A stretch of 64,000 nucleotides of DNA from Arthrobacter sp. NEB 688 (GCF_013201035.1 NZ_CP053707.1:3534001-3598000); one strand, 5' to 3'. Shown: positions 8,738 to 17,449, counted from the first letter of the stretch. Notes: generated by a model from the letters alone, not told the origin. Numbers and translations are program-made.

Positions 8738-9334
8738 ATGACCCGACGTTCCCTCGCCCTCCTCGCCGGTGCGGCCCTGGTCGCCACCGTCCTCGGCGGG
8801 TGCACCGACGACCCGCCACCCACCGACCCCAGCCCGTCGGCCAGCGGTTCGGCGTCGGGCGGCCCGAGCGCGAGCGCCTCCGCCACCCCCCAGGACCGCT
8901 CCGCGGCCGTCGTCGGCGGCGCTGCACCCCTGACCGAGATCGCCACCACGAAGGCCAGGGCCTCCTCGTCGTTCGAGGGCGCGACCTTCGGCTTCTACCG
9001 GCTCACCCGCTCGGACTCCTCGACCCTCCTGGTGTGGCGGGTCACCGGCGGCGACGGCGCCAGCAGCCCGCGCGACGCCAACATCCGGTTCTGGGAGAAG
9101 TACCCCGTGATGGTGGCGGGCGGCAAGAAGTACTCGGTCGTCACCTTCGACAAGCAGGACGACGGCTGGTCCGCGCTCTCCGACCCCGCCCTGCGCCTGT
9201 CGCAGGGCCTGGAGAGCCCCCCGATCTCGGCCCTGTACCCGCCGTTGCCGGCGGGGACCACCGAGGTCACGCTGACCAGTCCGTGGTTCGCCGACGTCAA
9301 GGTCCCGGTCACCGACGCGGCCACGACCGGCTGA
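8738..9334 (+). CDS. Lipoprotein, tandem pair copy B
   Basis: The protein has 198 residues and a lipobox LGGC followed by a Ser/Pro-rich spacer, which suits an exposed surface lipoprotein. It is paralogous to the lipoprotein at 7004-7567 across the globular part (EGATFGF, STLLVW, YSVVTF, LYPPLP, LTSPWF). ATG 8738 has GTGAGGA upstream. A GTG at 8726 overlapping the previous stop is an alternative start that mirrors the coupling of copy A. A strong hairpin at 9358-9393 ends the unit. Confidence 0.75.
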   Translation: MTRRSLALLAGAALVATVLGGCTDDPPPTDPSPSASGSASGGPSASASATPQDRSAAVVGGAAPLTEIATTKARASSSFEGATFGFYRLTRSDSSTLLVWRVTGGDGASSPRDANIRFWEKYPVMVAGGKKYSVVTFDKQDDGWSALSDPALRLSQGLESPPISALYPPLPAGTTEVTLTSPWFADVKVPVTDAATTG

Positions 9335-9357
9335 GCCGGCAGCTCCCGGCGCACGTC

Positions 9358-9393
9358 AGCGGCCCCGGCCTCCTCACGGAGGCCGGGGCCGCT
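9358..9393. terminator. Bidirectional hairpin terminator
   Basis: A perfect 16-bp inverted repeat with a TCAC loop lies between the convergent ends of the lipoprotein gene (9334) and the TadG-like gene (9413), so it can serve both. Confidence 0.75.
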
Positions 9394-9412
9394 GTCGCAG
9401 GCTGCGTGTCCC

Positions 9413-10009
9413 CTACTCACGCAGCGTGACCCGGAACATCTTCCTGATCTCGGCGGACGTGGTCAGGAGGGTGACGTTCCCGGTGGTGTCGACGTACACC
9501 CGGACCGTGACGTCGCCGCAGTCGGCGGTCGTCTCGTAGCCGGTCGTCGAGCCGGGCACCGCGACGACGATGCACGGCCCGAGCCGGCGACCGGTCTGCG
9601 CCACGGCGTCGGCACTCTCGCGCCGACCGGTCTCGGTGACGAAGTCGCTCCGTACGCTGACCTCGACGCGGTCGGCGAGCGGGTAGTAGCAGTAGGTGGT
9701 GACGTCCGTCGAGTTGCGGGAGGCGAAGGACTGCGCCCGCCCCTGGCCGTCACCACAGCTCCAGAAGCCGCGCGGGACGCGCGACTGCAGCGACCGGACG
9801 ATGTTGTCGTAGGCATCCTCCCGCACCTGCTGGGCGCCAGCGAGGGCCGCCGCGTCGGCGCCCGACTGGATCTTGCTGACCTCGCTCGTGACCTTGCCCG
9901 TCCGGAAGACGATGCCGAGCGCGGCCGCCACGAGGACGAGAACGACGACGATGGCCACGGCCGTGACGGCCTGGCCCTCCTCACGACGGCGGCTGCGCTC
10001 CTGCACCAT
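9413..10009 (-). CDS. TadG/TadE-like pilus assembly protein
   Basis: The 198-residue protein has a basic N-terminus, a single hydrophobic helix (about residues 15-35) and the extracytoplasmic segment IQSGADAAALAGAQ, the sequence typical of TadG-like proteins, where new secretory and pilus proteins follow the helix. The glycine at the leader end (EEGQAVTA) lacks the Glu at +5 found in true pilins, as is common in TadG. There are three cysteines in the exoplasmic part. ATG 10009 has GGGAGG upstream. It follows the Flp pilin gene by 94 bases containing a hairpin. Confidence 0.75.
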   Translation of the reverse strand: MVQERSRRREEGQAVTAVAIVVVLVLVAAALGIVFRTGKVTSEVSKIQSGADAAALAGAQQVREDAYDNIVRSLQSRVPRGFWSCGDGQGRAQSFASRNSTDVTTYCYYPLADRVEVSVRSDFVTETGRRESADAVAQTGRRLGPCIVVAVPGSTTGYETTADCGDVTVRVYVDTTGNVTLLTTSAEIRKMFRVTLRE

Positions 10010-10061
10010 GCCGGCCTCCCCTCGAACGGTGCGGGTCGTGGCGCCCTCGGACGTGCGGATC

Positions 10062-10091
10062 GCCGGGACAGGTCCTGTGACCTGCCCCGGC
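10062..10091 (-). terminator. Hairpin between flp and TadG-like genes (possible attenuator)
   Basis: Arms of 13 bp (GCCGGGACAGGTC and GACCTGCCCCGGC, one mismatch) with a CTGT loop lie 12 bases past the flp stop. The position would end most pilin transcripts while letting some read into the TadG-like gene. Confidence 0.55.
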
Positions 10092-10103
10092 GACCCGCTC
10101 ACG

Positions 10104-10307
10104 TCACTTGGCGCCGGTGATGTTGTCCCAGGCGCTCTTGATCTTGGTACCCACGTCGGCACCGGTGACGACGCCGTAGATGGCGGCGATGACGACACCG
10201 GCGACGAGGGCCATGCCCAGGTACTCCAGCGAGTTCTGGCCGGCCTCGCGGCGGTCCTTGAGGGTGGCGGCGAGGGTGGTGTAGCGAGCGGCGAGCTGGT
10301 GGGTCAT
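10104..10307 (-). CDS. flp: Flp/Fap-type major pilin
   Basis: This 67-residue protein is a classic Flp prepilin. A leader of 23 residues ends in Gly, followed by QNSLEYLG with Glu at +5 and Tyr at +6, then one hydrophobic helix and a short polar tail. After processing by the prepilin peptidase it would polymerise into the type IVc pilus. ATG 10307 has AAGGAGA five to six bases upstream, and that strong site fits an abundant protein. A 130-base region before it separates it from the response-regulator gene and presumably carries its own promoter. Confidence 0.92.
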   Translation of the reverse strand: MTHQLAARYTTLAATLKDRREAGQNSLEYLGMALVAGVVIAAIYGVVTGADVGTKIKSAWDNITGAK

Positions 10308-10439
10308 GGCGTTCTCCTTGGTCCTGATCCCCGGTGTCCGAGGGCCTGCGGTCCTCGTTCTTGACACCCTGAACGCTACGGACGCTCGAGGCATGGGCAC
10401 AGGGTCCGCAGGCCCAGCACCGGGCCCAATCCGTCCCGG

Positions 10440-11075
10440 TCAGGACCCGGGCCGGGTCCCCAGCCAGGCCACGATCGCCTCGGCCCGCGTGGTGACGGCG
10501 AGCCGCGGGAAGATCTGGTTGATGTGGTTCTTCACCGTCTTCTCGGAGAGAAAGAGCTCGCGAGCGATCGCCCCGTTGGTCTTGCCGGACGCGACGAGGT
10601 CCATGACCTCCGCCTGCCGCTCGGAGAGGTCGAAGCGGGCCCGCCCGGTGAGCCCGGCTGCCGGGGCCCGGCCACCGCGCAGAGCCGCCAGCGCGGGCCC
10701 GGACAGGCTGCCGGTTCCCTCGGCGGCGGCTCGCACCATCGCCCCCAGCCGGTCGGCGTCGAAGGTCCCGTGGACGAGATAACCGACGGCGCCCTCGTCG
10801 AGGGCAGCGAGAACGACATCGCTCTCGTCGGAGAAGGTGAGCATGAGCACGTGCGAGACCTCCGATATCTCGCGGACGACCGAGACCCCGTCGCGCACGG
10901 GCATCCGCACGTCGAGCAGGACGACGTCAGGTCGGGTCTCGCGGACCCGGGCCAGGGCCTCCACGCCGTCCCCCGCCTCGGCGACGATCTCGAGCTGGTC
11001 ATCGGTCTCGACGAGCGAGCGGATCCCCCGCCGCATCACCGCGCTGTCGTCCACGATGCACACCGTCCAGGCCAT
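10440..11075 (-). CDS. NarL/LuxR-type response regulator of the tad operon
   Basis: The 211-residue protein has a receiver domain with acidic pocket Asp9-Asp10 and phospho-acceptor Asp55 (LLDVRMP), and a C-terminal LuxR-type helix-turn-helix (LSERQAEVMDLVASG, LSEKTVKNHI). The usual receiver lysine is replaced by His102 in GYLVHG, an unusual change next to the active site. Its ATG shares one base with the kinase stop (TGATG), so kinase and regulator are translationally coupled. The position at the end of the tad operon suggests control of pilus expression (inference). Confidence 0.88.
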   Translation of the reverse strand: MAWTVCIVDDSAVMRRGIRSLVETDDQLEIVAEAGDGVEALARVRETRPDVVLLDVRMPVRDGVSVVREISEVSHVLMLTFSDESDVVLAALDEGAVGYLVHGTFDADRLGAMVRAAAEGTGSLSGPALAALRGGRAPAAGLTGRARFDLSERQAEVMDLVASGKTNGAIARELFLSEKTVKNHINQIFPRLAVTTRAEAIVAWLGTRPGS

Positions 11076-12271
11076 CACGCCACCACCTCTCGTTGGTCCT
11101 TCTCGACGAGGCCGCGGCGGTTGACCTCGAAGGTCACCGTCGTCCCCTGCCCCGGTCCGGTCTCGTGGCGGAAGGTCCCGCCGACTCCCGCCATCCGTTC
11201 CGCCATGCCGACGACCCCGAAGTGCCCCCGTTCGGGAGAGGCCGCGACGAACGCCGGCTCGCTGCCGGCGCCGTCGTCGCTCACGACGAGCAGCAGCCGG
11301 TCGGCGCCAGCGGCCTCGAGAACCACCCGGACGGTGCACCGGCCGGCGTGTTGCCGAACGTTGTCCAGGGACTCCCGGAGCCCCATGAGCAGCTCGTAGC
11401 GCACGTGGCCGTCGGTGACGTCGACCGGGGCCAGCCGTGTGGTGCAGCGCCGCCCGGTCGAGGATCGCCACTCGTCGACGACCTGGGCCACGGTGTCGCT
11501 GAACGAGAGCTCGGCGACCGGGGTCCGCAGCTCACCCATCAGCTCGCGCACCTGGGCGATGACGAGGGTGCAGTCCTGCTCGAGCTCGCGGGCCCTGGCC
11601 ACCGCCACATCGGTGTCGCGGTGCAGGTGGTGCGGGATGCTCGACGCCGTCAGGGCCATCGCCTGGAGCGACTTGGCGATGGTGTCGTGCATCTCGCGAG
11701 CGATCCGGCCGCGCTCCTGCGAGGTGGCCGCCGCCGACATCGCGTCTCGGAGCGAAGCCTGCGCCCGCGCCTCGGCGTGGCCGGAGCGTCGGATGGCCAG
11801 GCCGAGCAACCACAGCGTCACGAACACCGCAGGAACGACGACCACGTAGGCGACGAGGCCCGCGTCGTCGATCGGTTGGCCCGTGAGCAGCACGAGGTCG
11901 ATGGCGACCGTGAAGAGCACGACGAGCAGTCCCGGGGCCACTGGCAGCCAGAGGCCGACGAGCAGCGCGGAGGTCGCGAGCGCCAGGACGAAGGGGGTGT
12001 CGACCCCGACGAGTGCCACGACGACGGCGACGAGGACGACGTCGAGGAGGACGAGCAACGGGTGCCGCATCAGCGCCACCCGGACCCGCGGTGAGCTGAG
12101 CGCGAGGTAGGACACGCCCGCGGCCGCGACGACGCCGAGGGCGCCCAGGCCGTCACCTCGCGCGACCCACGCGAGCTCGAGGAGGAACAGCAGCGCGAGG
12201 CGCACGAGGAGGGCCACCTGGGCGACCCGTAGCTGCAGCCGGGTCGGAGGCAGCACGCCCTCAGAGACCAC
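11075..12271 (-). CDS. Sensor histidine kinase of the tad operon
   Basis: The 398-residue kinase has five or six transmembrane helices in the first 160 residues, then a HisKA_3 dimerisation/phosphotransfer motif REMHDTIAKS (His195) and a HATPase domain with NVRQHA (N box), SDDGAG and a GVVGMAERM segment. It lacks a large extracellular sensor domain, so it probably senses the membrane or a partner protein. The GTG start overlaps the end of tadC by 11 bases. It is the NarL/DesK-type partner of the next gene. Confidence 0.88.
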   Translation of the reverse strand: MVSEGVLPPTRLQLRVAQVALLVRLALLFLLELAWVARGDGLGALGVVAAAGVSYLALSSPRVRVALMRHPLLVLLDVVLVAVVVALVGVDTPFVLALATSALLVGLWLPVAPGLLVVLFTVAIDLVLLTGQPIDDAGLVAYVVVVPAVFVTLWLLGLAIRRSGHAEARAQASLRDAMSAAATSQERGRIAREMHDTIAKSLQAMALTASSIPHHLHRDTDVAVARARELEQDCTLVIAQVRELMGELRTPVAELSFSDTVAQVVDEWRSSTGRRCTTRLAPVDVTDGHVRYELLMGLRESLDNVRQHAGRCTVRVVLEAAGADRLLLVVSDDGAGSEPAFVAASPERGHFGVVGMAERMAGVGGTFRHETGPGQGTTVTFEVNRRGLVEKDQREVVA

Positions 12272-13166
12272 CGAAGGACCCGAGGTCGAGGTCGGAGCCG
12301 ATGTACAGGCCGACGATGAGGAGGATCATCGCGCCGGGGACCATGACGACGGTCGTCAGCAGCGTGACCCGGGGGGCGATGGCGGCGGCCTTCTGCCGGG
12401 AGCGCTGCGCCGAGGCGCGACGCATGTCGGTGGCGATCTGGTTGAGCGTGTCGACGAGCGGGGCGCCGAGCTCCTCGGCCTGGAGGTACGCGGTCGTGAA
12501 CTCCTCGATCGACTCCGAGGTGTTGCGGTCCCGCATGGCCCGGAAGGCCGAGCGGACGCTCGCGCCGTTGGTGATCTGGTGCAGCGTCGTCATGACCTCC
12601 TCGGACAGGGGCCCCCCGAACCGCTCGGACACGACACCGAGTGCCTGTCGGAAGCCGATGCCGGCGCTGACCGTGACGGCGAGGACGTCGAGGAAGTCCG
12701 GCAGGTCGCGGTCGATGCGCTCACGGCGTTTGCGGCCCATCGCCGACAGCCGTGCGAGCGGCATGACGACGATCGCCGCGAGCGCCATGAGAACGGGCAG
12801 GAGGCGTCCTTGGAGCACGAAGATGACGACCGCCGGAGAGACGATGAGCATCCACAGGACACCGCGGGCGATGACGGAGTCGACGTCGATGCCCTCCGGT
12901 CGCCCGGCTTGGTCGACCTGCCGGCGCACCAGGGCGATGGCCGACGACGGAAGGAGCCGGCGGACCCGCGGAGCGAGGCGGTAGGCCACCGCCGACACGG
13001 GGCCCTGCGAGCGAGCCCGCTTCTGGGTCGCGCCTTGGAGGATGGCGATGTCCTCGACCGCGAGGTCGCTCGCCGGGTCGGTGCGCAGCATCCGGTAGCC
13101 GCGGAGGAACAGGTAGGCGGCGACCGCGGCGACGACCCCGGGGACCGCCCCGACCAGCCAGCTCAT
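12261..13166 (-). CDS. tadC: TadC-like type II/IVc secretion inner-membrane platform protein
   Basis: The 301-residue protein has one N-terminal hydrophobic segment, paired transmembrane helices near residues 120-150, a T2SSF domain (DLPDFLDVLAVTVSAGIGF), and two C-terminal helices. With TadB it forms the membrane platform that transmits TadA motion to pilin polymerisation. ATG 13166 overlaps the tadB stop by 4 bases (ATGA). Confidence 0.9.
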   Translation of the reverse strand: MSWLVGAVPGVVAAVAAYLFLRGYRMLRTDPASDLAVEDIAILQGATQKRARSQGPVSAVAYRLAPRVRRLLPSSAIALVRRQVDQAGRPEGIDVDSVIARGVLWMLIVSPAVVIFVLQGRLLPVLMALAAIVVMPLARLSAMGRKRRERIDRDLPDFLDVLAVTVSAGIGFRQALGVVSERFGGPLSEEVMTTLHQITNGASVRSAFRAMRDRNTSESIEEFTTAYLQAEELGAPLVDTLNQIATDMRRASAQRSRQKAAAIAPRVTLLTTVVMVPGAMILLIVGLYIGSDLDLGSFGGL

Positions 13167-14083
13167 ACGTCGAACCGCGTCATCTTCCGGATGGCGTAGA
13201 AGCCGGACCCGAAGATGGCGAACGCGAGGACGAGGGCGACCTGGCCCAGTGGCTGACGGGTCATCTTGTCGACCGTTCCGGGCTGCATCGCGTTGAGCAT
13301 GAGGAGCATGACGACGCCCAGGACGATCACGAAGTACGACGTCACGACCGGCTGCGCCAGCACCGTCCGGACCTCGCGCCGGGTCTCCTTGCGCTGGTCG
13401 AGGGTCTCGGCGATGTCGCGAAGGGCGGTGACGAGCGAGCCGCCGCTGCGCGACGCGACCACGAGGGTCGAGATGAGCACGGAGGTCTCGCGCGAGCCGA
13501 CCCGGTCGCGCAGCTCCTCGAGCGCGCGCTGCAGTGGCGCACCGAAACGCAGCCGGGTGGCGACCCGTGACAGCTCGGTGCGGGCCGGCTCGGCGAGCTC
13601 GTCTCCGGCGATGGCGATGGCGGTCGGGAGCGAGAGCCCTGCGTAGCTCGCGTTGGCGAGGACACGGGCGAGCTCGGGCAGCTGGGCGACGAAGGCCTCC
13701 CGGCGCCGCTCCTTGGCGCGGCGCAGGTAGGCGCGCACGGCGAGGACGCCGAGCAGGCTGCCGACGACACCGAGGAGCGGGGCGAGCAGCGTCCAGAGGG
13801 CGATCGAGCCGACGACACCGACGGCCAGCCCGGCGACGAACACCACCGACGGGCGGCGGTTGATGCCGGCGACGTCGAGCTCGCGCACGAGCCACCGCCC
13901 CGGTCGGGTGCGGCGGAAGCGGGCGTCGAAGACGTCGAGCAGGCTGGGCGCGTCGTCGTCGAGGCCGCTCTCCGCGCCGCTGATGGCGACGTGCCGGTCG
14001 CGTGCCGCCCGGGTGAACTCCCGGGCGCCGAGCAGTGCGAGGAGTGCGGCGAGCACGGCGCCGCCGAGGATGGCGACGATCAC
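13163..14083 (-). CDS. tadB: TadB-like platform protein
   Basis: The 306-residue T2SSF-family membrane protein has a cytoplasmic domain with QLPELARVLANASYAGLSL flanked by helices near residues 85-125 and a C-terminal helix pair. It is paralogous to and paired with TadC. GTG 14083 overlaps the tadA stop by 4 bases (GTGA), which favours this start over longer readings. Confidence 0.9.
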   Translation of the reverse strand: MIVAILGGAVLAALLALLGAREFTRAARDRHVAISGAESGLDDDAPSLLDVFDARFRRTRPGRWLVRELDVAGINRRPSVVFVAGLAVGVVGSIALWTLLAPLLGVVGSLLGVLAVRAYLRRAKERRREAFVAQLPELARVLANASYAGLSLPTAIAIAGDELAEPARTELSRVATRLRFGAPLQRALEELRDRVGSRETSVLISTLVVASRSGGSLVTALRDIAETLDQRKETRREVRTVLAQPVVTSYFVIVLGVVMLLMLNAMQPGTVDKMTRQPLGQVALVLAFAIFGSGFYAIRKMTRFDV

Positions 14084-15411
14084 GACGCGCCCTCCATGAA
14101 GGCGGGGAGCGCGACCCCGGCCTCGGCGAGCCGGCGGCGCAGCGCGTCGGGCACGGTGTGCGTGACGAAGCGACCGCGCGTGCGGGCGACGTCGTCGACG
14201 TGCATCGGGTCCCAGGTGACCAGCGGGACGAGGTCGAAGTCCTCCTGCCGGCGCGAGGCGAGGAAGCAGGTCTCGACGACCCGGCGGGCACCGTCCGAGT
14301 GCCGGTTGAGCTGGACGATGACGTCGACGGCGGAGTTGACCTGGTCGCGGATCGCGTGGAAGGGGACCTCGACGTCGCTCATCGAGGCCAGCGTCTCGAG
14401 CCGGGCGAGCGCGTCGCCGGGAGTGTTGGCGTGGACGGTGGTCAGCGACCCCTCGTGGCCGGTGTTCATCGCCTGGAGCATGTCGAGCGCCTCGCCGCCG
14501 CGGCACTCCCCGACGATGATGCGGTCGGGGCGCATGCGCAGCGAGTTCCGGACGAGGTCGCGGATGGTCACCTGTCCGCGGCCCTCGACGTTGGGTGGGC
14601 GGGTCTCGAGCCGGATCGTGTGCGGCTGGTCGAGGCTGAGCTCGGCGGCGTCCTCGATCGTGACGATTCGCTCCTTGGGCGAGATGAAGCTCGACAGCGC
14701 GTTGAGGAGCGTGGTCTTCCCGGAGCCGGTGCCGCCCGAGACGACGACGTTGAGGCGTGCTTCGACGCAGGCCTGGAGGAGGGCGGCCAGCTCGGAGTTG
14801 AGGGAGCCCCACTCGATGAGCCGGGGCAGCGAGATGGCCGTGGGGAAGAGTCGGATGGTGACCGTGGGCCCGTTGAGGGCGAGCGGTGGCAGGACCACGT
14901 TGACGCGCGCACCACGCGGCATCCGGGTGTCCGCGGGCAGGCGGGCGTCGGCCATCGGGCTGGACTCGTCGACCCGACGGTTGACCGTCGAGACGATGCG
15001 GTCGATCGTCTGGAGCAGCTGCTCCTCGCTCGTGAACCCGGCGGGCCACAGCTCGAGGCGGCCGCTGCGCTCGACGTAGATCGTCTCGTGACCGTTGATC
15101 ATGATCTCGCTGACCGTGGGGTCGGCGAGGATCGGCTCGAGGACGCCGAGACCGACGGCCTCGTCGACGACCCGGCGGACGAGGAGGTTGCGCTCGCTCG
15201 TCGAGAGGATCACGCCCTCGCGCGAGACGAGGTGGGCGATGACCCGCTCGAGCCGCGCGCGGCGCTGGCTCGGCTCGAGCTTGCTCAGCTCGTGCAGGTC
15301 CACCTCCTCCAGGAGGAGGCGCCGGAAGGTCGTGATGAGGGAGTCGTCCTCGGTGCCGAGACGGCCGAGGGCGGTGGAGTCCCCGATGAACGAGCGGTAG
15401 GACCTGCTCAC
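14080..15411 (-). CDS. tadA: TadA/CpaF-type secretion ATPase
   Basis: The 443-residue hexameric ATPase powers pilus assembly. It has an N-terminal helical domain to about residue 85, then the VirB11-like core with Walker A SGGTGSGKTT (about 225-234), an acidic TIEDAAEL motif, a Walker B region RIIVGECRGGEA, and the HANTPGDA segment. The length and motifs are normal for CpaF. GTG 15411 overlaps the upstream tadE stop by 4 bases. Confidence 0.95.
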   Translation of the reverse strand: MSRSYRSFIGDSTALGRLGTEDDSLITTFRRLLLEEVDLHELSKLEPSQRRARLERVIAHLVSREGVILSTSERNLLVRRVVDEAVGLGVLEPILADPTVSEIMINGHETIYVERSGRLELWPAGFTSEEQLLQTIDRIVSTVNRRVDESSPMADARLPADTRMPRGARVNVVLPPLALNGPTVTIRLFPTAISLPRLIEWGSLNSELAALLQACVEARLNVVVSGGTGSGKTTLLNALSSFISPKERIVTIEDAAELSLDQPHTIRLETRPPNVEGRGQVTIRDLVRNSLRMRPDRIIVGECRGGEALDMLQAMNTGHEGSLTTVHANTPGDALARLETLASMSDVEVPFHAIRDQVNSAVDVIVQLNRHSDGARRVVETCFLASRRQEDFDLVPLVTWDPMHVDDVARTRGRFVTHTVPDALRRRLAEAGVALPAFMEGAS

Positions 15412-15752
15412 GGTCGCTCCGCCGGCATCTCGACGGTCCGGCTCACCGGGTCCAGCCCGATGGCCGAGAAGGTGGGCACCTCGACACGCACGGTGTAGCG
15501 GTAGCCGTCACCGGAGCGTCCACCGATGAGCGTGTGCCGGCGAAGGCCGTCGGGCAGCGCCCGGGCGGCCGCGCTACCCGGGTCCTGGCCCAGGCTCGCG
15601 GCCCGTGCGGCGGCGCGCGCGGCCTCGTTCGCCGACGTCGCCGCCCAGGCGCCCACCGCCAGCTGCCAGACCATGAAACCGACGAGCAGGACGAACGGGG
15701 CGAGCGCGACGAACTCCAGGGAGGCGGTACCGCGCTCGGGGCGGCGGGTCAT
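15408..15752 (-). CDS. tadE: TadE-like pseudopilin
   Basis: The 114-residue protein has a class III leader ending at Gly8, followed by TASLEFVALAP (Glu at +5) and one hydrophobic helix, then a compact polar domain. It matches the TadE family of minor pseudopilins. It overlaps the preceding TadZ-TadE fusion gene by 4 bases (ATGA). It resembles the last 110 residues of that fusion, so the locus makes two TadE-type proteins in a row. Confidence 0.85.
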   Translation of the reverse strand: MTRRPERGTASLEFVALAPFVLLVGFMVWQLAVGAWAATSANEAARAAARAASLGQDPGSAAARALPDGLRRHTLIGGRSGDGYRYTVRVEVPTFSAIGLDPVSRTVEMPAERP

Positions 15753-17449
15753 CGCTCGCTCACCATCGACCGTGTCGACGTCAGCTCCTGCGGGAACCGG
15801 AGGCTGGCCGGGCCCGAGGCGGGGATGTGCATCCGCACGGTCACCCGGTCGCCGTCGACCGACACGGTGAGGTCGTCGAACGCCCACGGCGACCGCTCCC
15901 GGGCGGCGGCCTGCGCGCTGGCCTGGCTGCCCGTGACGGAGTACTCGCGGGCGGCGACACGGGAGGCGTTGCCGGACATGACGAAGGTGAGCCCGATCGT
16001 CACCACCTGCCACGCGGCGAGGGCGATGAAGAGGATGAGCGGCAGGAGGACCACGTTCTCTAAGGCCACCTGGCCGGCCTCTCGTCGCCGACGACCGCCG
16101 ACCTCCACGACCTCGGGCGCGGTGTCGTCTGCGGCCGTGAGGGCGTCCTCACCCACGGTGTCGACCACGTCGGCCGGTGCGGGCCGGCCGCGCCGACGTC
16201 CACGGCGGCCTCCGCGGACCGGCTCGTCGGCGTCGGCGGCCTCGGGCTCTTCCGGGCGGCGAGCCCGCCCCTTGCGGGAGCCCTTCTCGACGGGCCGGGC
16301 GTCCTCGAGGTCGAGCTCACGGCGCAGCTGGGTCATGAGCCGCCACCAGGCGACCTCCGTCACCGCCCGCGGGTCGCGCTCGTTCATCGCGGGCTCGAGT
16401 GCGCGCGTCGACAGCGGCACCACCGCGTCGAGCACCTGCGCCGAGGTCAGCTGCGCCACGGCGCTGGCCGGGAAGATGCTCGTGCGGTCGACCTTGTTGA
16501 CGATGATCCGGAGCGAGCTCTCGTCGGTGACACCGAGCGCCTCCCACGCGAGGATGCGCTTGCGCATCGCGCGGACCGCGAGGACGTCAGCGGTCGTCAC
16601 GACGATCGTCTCGTCGGCCAGCTCGACGACGGACGCCTGCGCGGGCGACACCGACCCACCGCCGTCGACGAGGACGAGGTCGAACTCCCGCCGCAGGAGG
16701 GCGAAGATCGGGCGCAGCGCCTCCGCGGTGATGAGCTCGGTCAACCGCACGTCCGCCGGGCCGAGCAGGAGGTTGAGCCCGCACTCGTGCTGCACGACCG
16801 CGTCGTTGACGATGCTGCCGGAGAGGTCCTGGTGGACCTTCGCGAGATCAGCGATGGAGACCGCCTGTCGCACGTCCAGGACGGCGCTGACGTCGCCCTT
16901 CTCCAGGTCGAGGTCCACGACGCACACCCGGCGGTTCGGGTTGGCGGTCAGGTGGTCGAGCGCGAGGTGCGTCGCGAGGGTCGTCGTGCCGACGCCACCC
17001 TTGGCCCCGACGACGGCCAGGACCTTGCCACGCGCCGAGCTCGCCTGGGCGATGGCCCCGGCGAGGATGCGCTTCATCTGACGCGACCAGTCGTTGGCGG
17101 AGGTCACCTTGGCCGAGAGGTCGTCGAAGGCGAAGGGGTGCGCGACCACGCCCCGCGCACCGGCCTCCATGGCCCGGATGACGATGGCCGGTGTGCGCTC
17201 CGCCGAGACCTCGAGCACGGCGACGCTCGGGTGCCGAGCGCCGAGGTCGCGGATGGTCTGGAGCGCCGGGTCGGGGCCGAGGTGCTCGTGCAGGACGATG
17301 ATGTCGGGGTCGAGCCGCGAGGCGAGGTCGAGCACCATGCTGCTCGACTGGGCGACACCGATGACCTGGGCCTCGTCCAGCTCCTCGAGGAGCGAGCGGA
17401 GGTCGGACTCGACGGTCCCGTTCGACATGCCGATGAGGATCTTCATCAC
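15749..17449 (-). CDS. TadZ/CpaE-like ATPase fused to a TadE-like pseudopilin domain
   Basis: A single uninterrupted frame of 566 residues contains three parts. Residues 1-120 are a receiver-like fold whose phospho-Asp position is lost (IIVLHEHL). Residues 141-380 are a MinD/CpaE ATPase with deviant Walker A GAKGGVGTTT (148-157) and VDLDLEKGD. A basic, acidic and Pro-rich linker (385-455) leads to a TadE-like C-terminus with Gly459, VALE (Glu at +5) and a hydrophobic helix. TadZ normally localises the pilus machine at the membrane as a soluble protein. Here it would be tethered, or its C-terminal part released by the prepilin peptidase. The neighbours overlap by 4 bases on both sides. Confidence 0.88.
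   Translation of the reverse strand: MMKILIGMSNGTVESDLRSLLEELDEAQVIGVAQSSSMVLDLASRLDPDIIVLHEHLGPDPALQTIRDLGARHPSVAVLEVSAERTPAIVIRAMEAGARGVVAHPFAFDDLSAKVTSANDWSRQMKRILAGAIAQASSARGKVLAVVGAKGGVGTTTLATHLALDHLTANPNRRVCVVDLDLEKGDVSAVLDVRQAVSIADLAKVHQDLSGSIVNDAVVQHECGLNLLLGPADVRLTELITAEALRPIFALLRREFDLVLVDGGGSVSPAQASVVELADETIVVTTADVLAVRAMRKRILAWEALGVTDESSLRIIVNKVDRTSIFPASAVAQLTSAQVLDAVVPLSTRALEPAMNERDPRAVTEVAWWRLMTQLRRELDLEDARPVEKGSRKGRARRPEEPEAADADEPVRGGRRGRRRGRPAPADVVDTVGEDALTAADDTAPEVVEVGGRRRREAGQVALENVVLLPLILFIALAAWQVVTIGLTFVMSGNASRVAAREYSVTGSQASAQAAARERSPWAFDDLTVSVDGDRVTVRMHIPASGPASLRFPQELTSTRSMVSER

Noticed and set aside
3199-9400. A toxin/antitoxin or polymorphic toxin reading of the large Flp-like exoproteins
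   Set aside because: No immunity-like small gene in a consistent position, no known toxin motif and no secretion-tag repeats. Pilin-like processing is the more economical reading.
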